Part shown: positions 27,824-35,613 of the stretch, in pieces | Position numbering within the stretch: the first letter of the stretch is position 1 | How the letters are laid out: the number at the start of each line of letters is the position of its first letter | Assembly (NCBI GenBank): GCA_029260795.1 | Contig: JAJDCO010000001.1 | Span: 62,001-126,000 of the forward strand | Source: Planctomycetota bacterium | GTDB lineage: Bacteria > Planctomycetota > OFTM77 | Direction: 5' to 3' | Length of the DNA: 64,000 nucleotides | Program-made: the position numbers and the translations under genes | Notes under the pieces: generated by a model | The model's input: the letters and a program-made list of their open reading frames with translations, nothing else | What the model was told of the DNA's origin: nothing | Database searches by the model: none

Positions 27824-28548
27824 TGACCACTCCGCGGTCCCAGCGAAGCGCCTTCGCCGTCATCGTCTCCTGCGAGCATGCCTCGCACGCAGTTCCGCCC
27901 CGCTGGCGACAGCTCTTCGATTCGAGAACGGAAATGCTGCGAAGCCATCGAGGTTGGGACCCCGGAGCCCGCTCCGTCGCGACCAGGCTGGCCCGAGCAG
28001 TCGAAGCCCCCGTCTTCCTTGGAGGAGCGACCCGACTGCTGGTCGACCTCAATCGCTCGCCTGAACACCCACGGCTCTTCTCAGAGCTCACTCGGCCACT
28101 CGCAACCGTCGAGCGGCAGCTCATCATCGCTCGCCACTATCAGCCCTATCGAGAGGCGGTCGAGGCGGCGGCGCGGGAGGGTCTGCGCTCGGCGGCCGTG
28201 GTCCACATCTCCATTCATTCCTTTACACCGGTCATGGACGGACGAAAGCGCTCGACCGATGTCGGCCTGCTCTATGACCCCGCTCGACCCGCCGAGCGGA
28301 CGCTCGTCAACAGGTTACAGCCGGCCCTCCGAGCCCAGGTCGATACCGGCTGGAAGGTCTACCGCAACCAGCCCTACCGAGGCGTCTCCGACGGCTTCAT
28401 CCCGTATCTGCGGCGGCAGCTTCCGGCTCGCAGATACATCGGCATCGAGATCGAGATGAACCAGCGTCATCTGAGCTCACCGGTTGCGATTCAGCGCCTG
28501 GGCAGCGTCATCATCAACGGCTTTCGCCACGCACTCGGCGAGAGCTGA
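27823..28548 (+). CDS. N-formylglutamate amidohydrolase-like enzyme, last gene of amidoligase operon
   Basis: This 241-residue protein of the N-formylglutamate amidohydrolase family contains the zinc and substrate motifs VIVSCEHASHAVP, RSHRGWDPGA, HISIHSFTP and GIEIEMNQR. Family enzymes cleave acyl groups from N-acyl-glutamate; the active site fits a Glu-ended compound. The start ATG overlaps the preceding stop (TGATG). It ends 3 bp before the convergent NADH dehydrogenase gene. In this operon it probably removes an acyl group from a Glu-containing intermediate or degrades the product, not histidine-pathway formylglutamate, since no hut genes are present. Confidence 0.85.
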   Translation: MTTPRSQRSAFAVIVSCEHASHAVPPRWRQLFDSRTEMLRSHRGWDPGARSVATRLARAVEAPVFLGGATRLLVDLNRSPEHPRLFSELTRPLATVERQLIIARHYQPYREAVEAAAREGLRSAAVVHISIHSFTPVMDGRKRSTDVGLLYDPARPAERTLVNRLQPALRAQVDTGWKVYRNQPYRGVSDGFIPYLRRQLPARRYIGIEIEMNQRHLSSPVAIQRLGSVIINGFRHALGES

Positions 28549-28551
28549 AGA

Positions 28552-29901
28552 TCAACCGCTCTTCGCGGTCGAGGGCTCCGGTTCGGATACGGAGCGCTCC
28601 GAGCTCACCCGACTGTTCGTAATCAGTCGGGCCGAGCGATCGCGGGTAAAGAACGTCCAACCCCATTGCACCAGGACGAGCAAGCGATTCCGAAACTGCG
28701 TGATCTCCATCAAGTGGATGAAGATCCACACGAGCCAGGCCAGGAAACCGCTCCAGCGACGCGAGCCGATCACGGCGACCGCCGAGTAGCGACCGATGAC
28801 CGCCAGGTTGCCACGGTCTCGATACTCGAAGCGCTCGCGCGGCGAGTCGCCCTGGATTCGCGCGCGGAGGACCTGCGCGACGAACTGCCCCTGCTGCATC
28901 GCAACGGGCGCGAGGCCCGGCAGGCGGTGATCGCCGACTGTGACCGAGGCGAGATCCCCGATGACGAAGATCTCGGGATGGTTGGAGACCGTCAGGTCCG
29001 CTTCGACGATCACGCGGCCCGCCCGGTCCACGTCACATCCGCACGCCTCCGCGAGCTCTCGCCCAAGCGGCGAAGCCTGCACCCCGGCCGCCCACAGGAC
29101 CGTCCGGGAGCCGAGCCAGCGGGACTCGCCTTCGCACTCGACGCGAACTCCCTCAGCCGTGATGTCGGTGACCCGCGTTTTCGGAAGGAGCGTCACCTCC
29201 AGTCGGTCGAGAGCCGAGCGAATGACCGGGTCGAAGTCCTCGGGAAAGGCGGACAAGGCCCGCGGGCCCGCTTCGACGACGAAGATCGTGGCGTCGGTGG
29301 GATCGATGTGGCGAAAGTCCTGACGCAGAGCGTAGTGCGCAACTTCCGAGATCGCCCCGGCGAGCTCGATGCCGGTGGGTCCCGCACCGACGATGACGAA
29401 AGTCAGGAGCTCGCGGCACAGCTCGGCGGATGCCGTGCGCTCGGCCCGCTCGAACGCCGCCAGCAGTCGAGCGCGAATTGTCGTCGCGTCCTCGACGGTC
29501 TTCAAGCCCGGTGCGTGCTGAGCCCATTCCTCGTGACCGAAGTAGCTGTGTGAAGCGCCAGCCGCCACGATGAGCGCATCGAAGACCACTCGTTCGCCGT
29601 CGGCCAGTTGGACCTCGCGAGCCTCGACGTCGACGCCTTGAACCTCCGCGAGCAAGATCGTGCAGTTGCGCTGTCGTCGCACGATGGCCCGAAGCGGTGA
29701 AGCGATGTTGGCCGGCGAGAGCTCTCCGGTGGCGACCTGGTACAGCAGAGGCTGGAAGAGGTGGTAGTTGCGGCGATCGATCAGGGTGACGTCGACGAGA
29801 TCGTTCGCAAGAGCTCGCGCGGTCGCCAACCCTCCGAAGCCACCACCGATGATCACGATTCGAGGTCGTTCGACGGGCTCATTGTCCTTCGTCGAGCTCA
29901 A
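28552..29901 (-). CDS. ndh: Type II NADH dehydrogenase (NDH-2)
   Basis: This 449-residue flavoprotein oxidises NADH and reduces quinone without pumping protons. The FAD-binding motif is IIGGGFGGLATARAL and the NAD-binding motif is FVIVGAGPTGIELAGAISE. Further signatures are GASHSYFGHEEWAQHAPGLK, VLWAAGVQASPL and IFVIGDLAS. The C-terminus (GFLAWLVWIFIHLMEI, LLVLVQWGWTFFT) holds the amphipathic membrane anchor. The TTG start follows GAGGAG by 6 bases, which is better than a TTG 30 bases further upstream. It is convergent with the amidoligase operon. Confidence 0.9.
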   Translation of the reverse strand: MSSTKDNEPVERPRIVIIGGGFGGLATARALANDLVDVTLIDRRNYHLFQPLLYQVATGELSPANIASPLRAIVRRQRNCTILLAEVQGVDVEAREVQLADGERVVFDALIVAAGASHSYFGHEEWAQHAPGLKTVEDATTIRARLLAAFERAERTASAELCRELLTFVIVGAGPTGIELAGAISEVAHYALRQDFRHIDPTDATIFVVEAGPRALSAFPEDFDPVIRSALDRLEVTLLPKTRVTDITAEGVRVECEGESRWLGSRTVLWAAGVQASPLGRELAEACGCDVDRAGRVIVEADLTVSNHPEIFVIGDLASVTVGDHRLPGLAPVAMQQGQFVAQVLRARIQGDSPRERFEYRDRGNLAVIGRYSAVAVIGSRRWSGFLAWLVWIFIHLMEITQFRNRLLVLVQWGWTFFTRDRSARLITNSRVSSERSVSEPEPSTAKSG

Positions 29902-30066
29902 CGGGTTCTCCTCAACGAATGGCCGTCCCAACCGACCCCGCGGACGATAGCAGCTCGAAACCGAGGTGGCGAGAGGCGGCCCGCTGACAACTCGTGGTGA
30001 GGTTCGTCGCCCGAAGAGGACGCGCCTGGGCTCGGCTGTCGGCGAGGGCGCGGAGTCTCGTGAACC

Positions 30067-30106
30067 AAAGAAAAGAGGGCCCCGCGGAGGTCATCCGCGG
30101 GGCCCT
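30067..30106 (-). terminator. Strong intrinsic terminator of the ECF/RGG operon
   Basis: A perfect 14-bp stem, GAGGGCCCCGCGGA with TCCGCGGGGCCCTC, closes a 5-base loop. On the minus strand it is followed by TTTTCTTT. It lies 26 bases after the stop of the GGRRGG-repeat gene. It is the clearest factor-independent terminator in the window. Confidence 0.92.
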
Positions 30107-30131
30107 CGAGGATCCGATCGGAGATCAGCGA

Positions 30132-31118
30132 TCAGAAGATCTCTTCGTCTGCCGAGTCCAGGAGCTTCTGGATCTTCTCGGGGACCTCGACCTTGACCTT
30201 GCCATGGTTCTTGAGCTGGCACTGTTGCTTGCTGCCGAACTCGAAGTCACCGCGCTCGGTGCTCATGGAGGTCTTGGTCTCGACGTCGAACGACGTCACG
30301 TAGCCTTCCTTGTTGACGACGATGATGGCCTTGCCGGACGACTCGGCATCACCACCGAAGCCGCCGCCACGGCCGCCACGGCCCCGACCGCCACGGCCGG
30401 CGCTCTGCATCGCCGCGACGCCGTCGGCCGTCAGATCGGCGGTGTAGGTCTTGACGCCATTCTTGTCTTCGACCTTGACGTTCTCGAGGTGCTTGACGAC
30501 GTTGGAGAGCGTCTCGTGAGCGGGCGTGATGCCGCGAAGCGACATCTGTGCACGCAGGTTGCGACGATCGCCGCCCGCTTCGGCACCACGACGACCACCG
30601 GCGCGACCACCGGCGGCATCGTCACCACCACCACGGCGACCGCCACCGCGGCCACCCTCGGCATCGCCACCGCCACGACGACCACCTTCGCCGCCTTCGG
30701 CATCACCACCGCGTCGACCGCCGGCGCGCCCGCCTTCGGCATCACCCGCCCCACGGCGACCGCCACCACCTTGGGCATCGCCGCCTCGACGGCCACCGAA
30801 GCCACCTCGGCTCATGTCCTGCAGCGCCCACTCACCATCTTCGCCACGCGTGACGAGAGCGGTGCCCTGCTTGTAGGTCTCGACCTCGCCGGTGCGGATA
30901 AACATCACGCCGCCCTTGCCGACCTTCGCGGCGATCGGAGTCGGCTCCGGCGCCTCACCGCCGCCCCGACCGCCGCGGCCACCAAAGCCACCGCCGCCCG
31001 TGCGCGTCGTCGTCGTGACGAACTCGTACCCGTCGAGCTTCGCGGTCTTGGCGATCGCCTGCTCGAGATCTTCGTTACCGGCCGTCGCGGCCAGCAGAAC
31101 CAGTGTCAAAGACAGCAT
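30132..31118 (-). CDS. Exported protein with GGRRGGDAEGG low-complexity repeats
   Basis: This 328-residue protein has a signal peptide (LSLTLVLLAATAG). It contains a small folded part (EQAIAKTAKLDGYEFVTTT, VGKGGVMFIRTGEVETYKQG), a long Gly/Arg/Asp-rich central block of imperfect GGRRGGDAEGG units, then a second folded part (RGITPAHETLSNVVKHLENV, SFDVETKTSMSTERGDFEF). The repeats are shared in style with the neighbouring coiled-coil protein. ATG 31118 has GAGGAG 7 bases upstream. It is the last gene of the sigma/anti-sigma operon. The folded halves could be a beta-rich domain binding a ligand; the family is not recognised. Confidence 0.75.
   Translation of the reverse strand: MLSLTLVLLAATAGNEDLEQAIAKTAKLDGYEFVTTTTRTGGGGFGGRGGRGGGEAPEPTPIAAKVGKGGVMFIRTGEVETYKQGTALVTRGEDGEWALQDMSRGGFGGRRGGDAQGGGGRRGAGDAEGGRAGGRRGGDAEGGEGGRRGGGDAEGGRGGGRRGGGDDAAGGRAGGRRGAEAGGDRRNLRAQMSLRGITPAHETLSNVVKHLENVKVEDKNGVKTYTADLTADGVAAMQSAGRGGRGRGGRGGGFGGDAESSGKAIIVVNKEGYVTSFDVETKTSMSTERGDFEFGSKQQCQLKNHGKVKVEVPEKIQKLLDSADEEIF
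30540..30800 (-). repeat. Protein-coding tandem repeat (GGRRGGDAEGG units)
   Basis: Five to seven imperfect units of about 11-16 codons within the gene encode GGRRGG plus DAEGG/DAQGG variants. Being Gly/Arg codons, the block is extremely GC-rich and reads open in all six frames. It could expand or contract by slippage. Confidence 0.8.
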
Positions 31119-31265
31119 CGAAACTCTCCTCACAAGGCTGAGCGATCCGGTCCTTGGCCGGAGGCCAAGAAAGGGAGGCCGGATCGATCGATCATCTTTC
31201 TGGAGCCGAGCCGACGACGAGTCGGCTGACTTTTGATTCTTGAATCACAAGGTGGAAGATCGAGG

Positions 31266-32099
31266 TCAGTTGCCGCCTCGACGTCCGCCACCGTTGTTGC
31301 CGTTGTCGGCGTTCCCGCCATCGTTCCGGTTCCCGCGGCCGCCGCCACGGCCACCGAATCCTCGCGGGTTATCGTCCTCCATCTTCTTGTACTCCTCGAG
31401 CTGCCAGCCATCGAGGACCTTAGCGAGCTCCTGGTCGCGCGTCTCGCGAATGGAGCTCATCTTCTCCCGCATCTCGTTGCGGTCCATGCCCGCGAAGCCG
31501 CCGCCTCGGCCGCCTCGGCCGCGACCTCCGCCAAAGAGCTCGTTCCGAGCCGTGGCCTCTTGGGCCAGGATACTGGCCATGTCATCGACCTGACCCGGAG
31601 TCAGATTGAGATCGCCGGCGAGCTTGTTGACCCGGTCCTGGATCCGCTCTAGCTCGCGCTTCGCACGCGCGTCGGCCTCAGCAACTCGCTCTTCCTCGCG
31701 AATGACCTCGAGGGCCGCCTTCACTTGGCTGACGGCCTGCGGAGCCACGTCCCGGGAAGCCGCCGCCGCGAGCTCACTGCTGGAGGGCAGCTTGGAGAGC
31801 TTCGACTCCAGAGCCGCAATCCGAATATCGACAGCGGCCTCGTCGATCGCCATCTCATCCGCGACCTCACGGGACGGAGGGAGAACTGGCAAGCGACGCT
31901 CTCGGATCGCGACATCCTTGCGCAGCGTGTCGACCTCTTCTTCGATCGAGCGAAGCTGCTCACGAATTGCGATGAGCTCCGACAACGTCGCATCGTTGCC
32001 CGAACCTTCTGCCGACTGAGTGAGAGCCAATGCCGCGGCCAAAGCGATACCGGCTAGAATCGTCGGGATGAGGAACAAGATTGCTGTCGATCGTGTCAT
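31266..32099 (-). CDS. Signal-anchored coiled-coil protein with Gly/Arg/Asn-rich tail
   Basis: This 277-residue protein begins with a signal or membrane anchor (AILFLIPTILAGIALAAALAL). A heptad-like coiled coil follows (LSELIAIREQLRSIEEEVDT and LEVIREEERVAEADARA). A Spy-like helical segment comes next (LAGDLNLTPGQVDDMASIL, MREKMSSIRETRDQELAKVL). It is flanked by Gly/Arg blocks (GGGRGRGGRGGG) and ends in GGRGGGRGNRNDGG-type sequence. It is likely periplasmic. It follows the Spy-like gene at a 69-bp gap and precedes the GGRRGG-repeat gene; the three probably respond to the same sigma factor. Confidence 0.72.
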   Translation of the reverse strand: MTRSTAILFLIPTILAGIALAAALALTQSAEGSGNDATLSELIAIREQLRSIEEEVDTLRKDVAIRERRLPVLPPSREVADEMAIDEAAVDIRIAALESKLSKLPSSSELAAAASRDVAPQAVSQVKAALEVIREEERVAEADARAKRELERIQDRVNKLAGDLNLTPGQVDDMASILAQEATARNELFGGGRGRGGRGGGFAGMDRNEMREKMSSIRETRDQELAKVLDGWQLEEYKKMEDDNPRGFGGRGGGRGNRNDGGNADNGNNGGGRRGGN

Positions 32100-32168
32100 G
32101 GTGCTTCCGCGCCTTTCGCGAGTGCAGAGAGGAAGGCGTTCTTCCGCTTTGATTCTTTCGTGTCTCGT

Positions 32169-32858
32169 CTAACGACGCCGAGAACCTCGACGCCCTTCGG
32201 TCAGCTCCTCGATCAGAAGATCGAGGGTTGCCGGATCCAGTTGATTCTCGAGGGCGCTGCGAAGCGCGCCGCTCCGATCGATCTTCATTCCGGGCCCATC
32301 CTCTCGCCCCGTTCGCGACTCTTCCGGCCTCTCGCCGCGACGTGACCGCCGCTTGGAGTGGCCGCGGCCCTCGTGATCGATGAACGCCGCAACGACCGCT
32401 TGCCGCTGCCCGGCATCGAGAGTGATGGCCTTCTCGTTCGCGAGCCGCTCGATCCAAGACAGTGCCCGCCGCTCCGCGTACTGGGCCCGTCGCTCCTGTG
32501 TGAGCTGGGCCAGGTGCTCGGTCTGATCCAGCGTCAACAGATCGTCGACGCTTTGACGGGAGACCTCCAAGATGTCCTGGATGCACCGCTCGTGGGTGCG
32601 AATCTCCTGGGCGACCTGCTCGGTGAGCTCCTCGAGCCGGACTCGTTGTGCCTCGCTCAGCTGCAGCTCGGTCGCAAACGACTTCACGGTCATCAGGCCG
32701 CGATAGCCCGAGCCTCCCTTCCAAAAGAAGGACGGCGACTCTCGGAGCTCGTGACGAGACGGCTCGATGGCGGGACGAGTGCGCGCATCCGAGAGCGCCT
32801 TCGAGGTCCAACCGATGCCGAAGACCAGCATCACGAGGCCCGCCAACCAGATCTTCAT
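32169..32858 (-). CDS. Spy/CpxP-like periplasmic helical protein
   Basis: This 229-residue protein has a signal anchor (IWLAGLVMLVFGIGW) and helical LTxxQ-type segments (ELQLSEAQRVRLEELTEQVA, LLTLDQTEHLAQLTQERR, ITLDAGQRQAVVAAF), as in Spy/CpxP and heavy-metal-resistance periplasmic proteins. A basic stretch (GHSKRRSRRGERPEE) precedes the C-terminal helix. Its ATG overlaps the stop of the anti-sigma gene (TGATG). By analogy it may sense or buffer envelope or metal stress, but that is inference from the family and the sigma-factor operon. Confidence 0.68.
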   Translation of the reverse strand: MKIWLAGLVMLVFGIGWTSKALSDARTRPAIEPSRHELRESPSFFWKGGSGYRGLMTVKSFATELQLSEAQRVRLEELTEQVAQEIRTHERCIQDILEVSRQSVDDLLTLDQTEHLAQLTQERRAQYAERRALSWIERLANEKAITLDAGQRQAVVAAFIDHEGRGHSKRRSRRGERPEESRTGREDGPGMKIDRSGALRSALENQLDPATLDLLIEELTEGRRGSRRR

Positions 32859-33235
32859 CACCGCGCCTCTCCGTCGACGAGCAACGTCAGAACGGTCGAC
32901 GGATCGAACTCGGCGGTCTCGACGGGAACCAGAACCTCACGGAGAACGGCACCGAGCGCACTCTCGACCTCGATCTCCACGCGGTCGAGGCGAGGGCCGG
33001 CGCTCGGTCCGAAGTGCCAGGCGAGCTGCAGCGTGATCAGCACTACGGCCGCAGCTGCCGCCACCCACCGAATCGGTCGAACTCGCGAGGTCTCGCGCTC
33101 GATCTCCTGCGGACTCCGTCCGCCGATCTGCTCGCGGACGCGAGACCAGACCGACTCGACCTCGGACGAACCGGCAAGCAGCTCACGAAGCCGGCGCTCA
33201 GAAGCGTTTCTTCGGGGGTTCTCTCGAGAAGTCAT
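32858..33235 (-). CDS. Single-pass membrane protein, putative anti-sigma factor
   Basis: This 125-residue protein has about 60 cytoplasmic residues (SERRLRELLAGSSEVESVWS), one transmembrane helix (WVAAAAAVVLITLQLAW) and a short outer part. There is no zinc-finger HxxxCxxC motif. It lies directly after the ECF sigma gene, overlapping its stop by 4 bases, which is the usual arrangement for a membrane anti-sigma factor. The ATG at 33235 starts inside this overlap. Functional assignment rests on position and topology only. Confidence 0.65.
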   Translation of the reverse strand: MTSRENPRRNASERRLRELLAGSSEVESVWSRVREQIGGRSPQEIERETSRVRPIRWVAAAAAVVLITLQLAWHFGPSAGPRLDRVEIEVESALGAVLREVLVPVETAEFDPSTVLTLLVDGEAR

Positions 33236-33843
33236 GATCGATCCAATCTGGAATCGGCAGACCGGGATCGGTCTACGCCATCGCTCGATCTTGTACTCAA
33301 CTGTCGAAGTCGCTGACGGGCTCGGTGAATCCAAGAAGCGACCGTGCCCGGCGGCGTCCTCAGGATCTCGGCGATCTCGTCGTACGATCGCCCTTCACCC
33401 ACATGCAGCATCAGAGCGGCGCGCTCCGATGGGCGCAGGCACTCGAGGAGCGAGCTCAGGTGCTCCCGCTCCTCGCGCAGCTCGACCGCCGATCGCTCGG
33501 GCGACGCCTCGAGCTCTCGGTTCCCCAAAGAGACCTGTCCGCGGCGAGCTCGACGCCACCGAACTCGCCAACGCGACGCCTCTCGGACCGCGATCCGATA
33601 CAGCCAGGTGCTCAGCTTGGCATCGCCCCGAAAACGGGGCAGGGCGCGGTAGGCGACCCAGAACGTCTCTTGAAGCACGTCTTCGGCCAACTCTCGATCT
33701 CCAACCATCCCGAGGATCAAGCCCCGGAGCGGGCCTTCGTGGCGAGCGACGATCTCACCGTAGGCGTCCGTGTCGCCCTCCAAGATCCGGACGATGGTCG
33801 TCCGATCCGGATCCTCGGAGGCGATCTGAAGCGGCTGCTTCAT
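33232..33843 (-). CDS. ECF RNA polymerase sigma factor
   Basis: This 203-residue sigma-70 family protein has region 2 (GDTDAYGEIVARHEGPLRGL, GDRELAEDVLQETFWVAYRA, GDAKLSTWLYRIAVREASRW) and region 4 (RPSERAALMLHVGEGRSYDE, IAEILRTPPGTVASWIHRAR). The ATG has AAGGTGA a few bases upstream. It heads a coupled operon with an anti-sigma-like gene, Spy-like gene, coiled-coil protein and GGRRGG-repeat protein. It probably controls an envelope response and its own operon, but no promoter consensus could be confirmed. It is divergent from the SEC-C gene. Confidence 0.9.
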   Translation of the reverse strand: MKQPLQIASEDPDRTTIVRILEGDTDAYGEIVARHEGPLRGLILGMVGDRELAEDVLQETFWVAYRALPRFRGDAKLSTWLYRIAVREASRWRVRWRRARRGQVSLGNRELEASPERSAVELREEREHLSSLLECLRPSERAALMLHVGEGRSYDEIAEILRTPPGTVASWIHRARQRLRQLSTRSSDGVDRSRSADSRLDRS

Positions 33844-34053
33844 TCGGATCACCTTGCCTTCTCTTCTCGGCTGGGCGTATGAGATGGCGACTGCACCGTT
33901 CATGGGGCACTGAGAGACGGTGGCGGGGACCGTTCTTGCGAGTTTTCTCGACCCGGCCCCGCGCGGATCGCCGCGACCCGAAAATGTGACGAACAACGGG
34001 CGATGCGACGGCAGGGCAGCGCATTCCGATCCGGACCCCACTAAGATGTGGCC

Positions 34054-34542
34054 ATGAGCGATCGACGCCTCCATCTCGACGCAGCCGAGTTCCTCGACGC
34101 CTCCCCGATCCCGGCGGATTCCCTTCGCCGAACGGATCAGCAACGCATCCTCGAGATCTTCCTGAGCTGCTGCTACCAGCAGATCGGACGTGCTCCCCAT
34201 CTTCTGGATGGAGACGATCTCCGAGCGATCTTGACTCTGCACCTACCCGCTCGCTTCGGACGCAAGGATCCGCTAATCGGGCGAGTGATCGATGTGGTCA
34301 CCGCCTTCCTCGGGCACCTGCGCGAGACACGAACGGTCTCCCAAGACTACGAGCTCCACCGCGCCTTGGCCGATGCGGCCGGGACCTTCGAGAGGTCTGC
34401 CCGATCACGAGACATCGAGCGCGTGGGTGGTCCGGCGCAGGCACCGGTCGTTCACCGCGCCCCCAAGACCGGCCGCAACGAGCCGTGTCCGTGTGGTAGC
34501 GGACGCAAGTTCAAGCAGTGCTGCGCCCGCCTGGGATCCTGA
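34054..34542 (+). CDS. SEC-C metal-binding motif protein
   Basis: This 162-residue protein ends in the SecA C-terminal-type zinc motif, [17 protein letters not shown]. The rest is helical and not recognised ([34 protein letters not shown]). SEC-C domains bind zinc and often contact SecB or ribosomes. A GTG two codons upstream is in frame, but the ATG is preferred. It is a monocistronic gene divergent from the ECF sigma operon; a functional link is not evident. Confidence 0.8.
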   Translation: MSDRRLHLDAAEFLDASPIPADSLRRTDQQRILEIFLSCCYQQIGRAPHLLDGDDLRAILTLHLPARFGRKDPLIGRVIDVVTAFLGHLRETRTVSQDYELHRALADAAGTFERSARSRDIERVGGPAQAPVVHRAPKTGRNEPCPCGSGRKFKQCCARLGS

Positions 34543-34588
34543 GGAGCCCGCCGACGAAGAAGTCGACGCGCCCAGCGCTTCAAGGGTT

Positions 34589-34855
34589 TCAGATCTCGAC
34601 CAGCTCGTACGTTCCTGAGCCGGCGTCGCGGAGGCGCCCCCACCTCACGAGCTCTTTCCACGTCTCGGGTGGGAACGAATCCGGCGCCCGAATCGCGAAC
34701 ACTCTCGACTGGCTGCCTCCCGACATCGGGCCAACGCCCAGCTTGGACTCGTCATCCAGCTTCGTGAGCTTGAGCCGCTTCTTGAAGGCACGCAGGGCCT
34801 TTTTCAGCTCGAGGGGCAAGGGGGCATTCGGCGACGGATTGGATCCCGACTCCAT
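34589..34855 (-). CDS. Small conserved hypothetical protein
   Basis: This 88-residue soluble protein has a helical basic region (LELKKALRAFKKRLKLTKLD) followed by DESKLGVGPMSGGSQSRVFA and a short C-terminal part (SFPPETWKELVRWGRLRDAG). No known domain is recognised. The start ATG has GGAGGAG with 7-base spacing, a strong ribosome site, which supports it as a real gene. It converges with the SEC-C gene. Confidence 0.62.
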   Translation of the reverse strand: MESGSNPSPNAPLPLELKKALRAFKKRLKLTKLDDESKLGVGPMSGGSQSRVFAIRAPDSFPPETWKELVRWGRLRDAGSGTYELVEI

Positions 34856-35055
34856 GGACGTTCTCCTCCCGAGGTTCGAGCCGTACGCCCTCGCCATCGG
34901 CGAAGTGGGAAGCGATCGACTCGGCCGTCAGAATACCTCAACCGAGATCGGCGGCGCGAGCCTCCGAGACCCGATAGTGTCGCCAGCACGCTTCGCGGTT
35001 ACAATTCGGGGCGTTCGTCCGATCGCCACACTGATCCGCAAGCGATGACGCGCCG

Positions 35056-35613
35056 ATGACACCCGATCCGACGCCTCCTGCTGACGAGAACGCACTGGGA
35101 CCCGATCCTGCTTTCGCAGTGCGACTCTACGAAGAGCTCCGCAACCTGGCCGGCCGGGCACTCGGCCGGCAGCAAGCCCGCCACACGCTTCAACCGACGG
35201 CTCTCGTCCATGAGGCCTACCTCAAGCTGGCGGACGCCCCCCAGGTTCCCCGCGAGCGAAGCCACTTCCTGGCCCTCGCCGCCAAGGTGATGCGCCAGGT
35301 CTTGATCGACCACGCCCGCAGCAAGTCGGCGCAGAAGCGCGGCGGCGACTGGCAACGCATCACTCTCCGCGAAGGCACCGGCGCCTCCTCCGAGCCCGAG
35401 GTCGATCTTCTCGCCCTCGACGAAGCCCTCGACGAGCTCTCCCGGCTCAACGAGCGCAAGGCGCGCCTGGTCGAGCTCCGATTCTTCGCCGGCCTCACCG
35501 AGACGGAGGCTGCCGAGAGCTTGGGCATCTCGAGGACCGAGGCCAGCCGCGAGTGGCGCTTGGCGAAGGCCTGGCTCTCGCACCGACTGAAGGCGGACGA
35601 GGACGCTTCGTGA
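35056..35613 (+). CDS. ECF-like sigma factor (TIGR02999 family)
   Basis: This 185-residue sigma factor carries the TIGR02999 signature LYEELRNLAGRALGRQQ, HTLQPTALVHEAYLKL and SHFLALAAKVMRQVLIDHAR. Region 4 is RLVELRFFAGLTETEAAESL and RTEASREWRLAKAWL. This family is greatly expanded in planctomycetes and usually sits next to a Hanks-type kinase, as here. The downstream kinase start overlaps its stop (GTGA). The kinase probably regulates the sigma factor by phosphorylation, which is inference. Confidence 0.92.
   Translation: MTPDPTPPADENALGPDPAFAVRLYEELRNLAGRALGRQQARHTLQPTALVHEAYLKLADAPQVPRERSHFLALAAKVMRQVLIDHARSKSAQKRGGDWQRITLREGTGASSEPEVDLLALDEALDELSRLNERKARLVELRFFAGLTETEAAESLGISRTEASREWRLAKAWLSHRLKADEDAS

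Noticed and set aside
30540-30800. Regular repeats that could suggest a CRISPR array.
   Set aside because: The units are 30-45 bases of in-frame Gly/Arg codons with no distinct spacers and no cas genes; they are a protein repeat.
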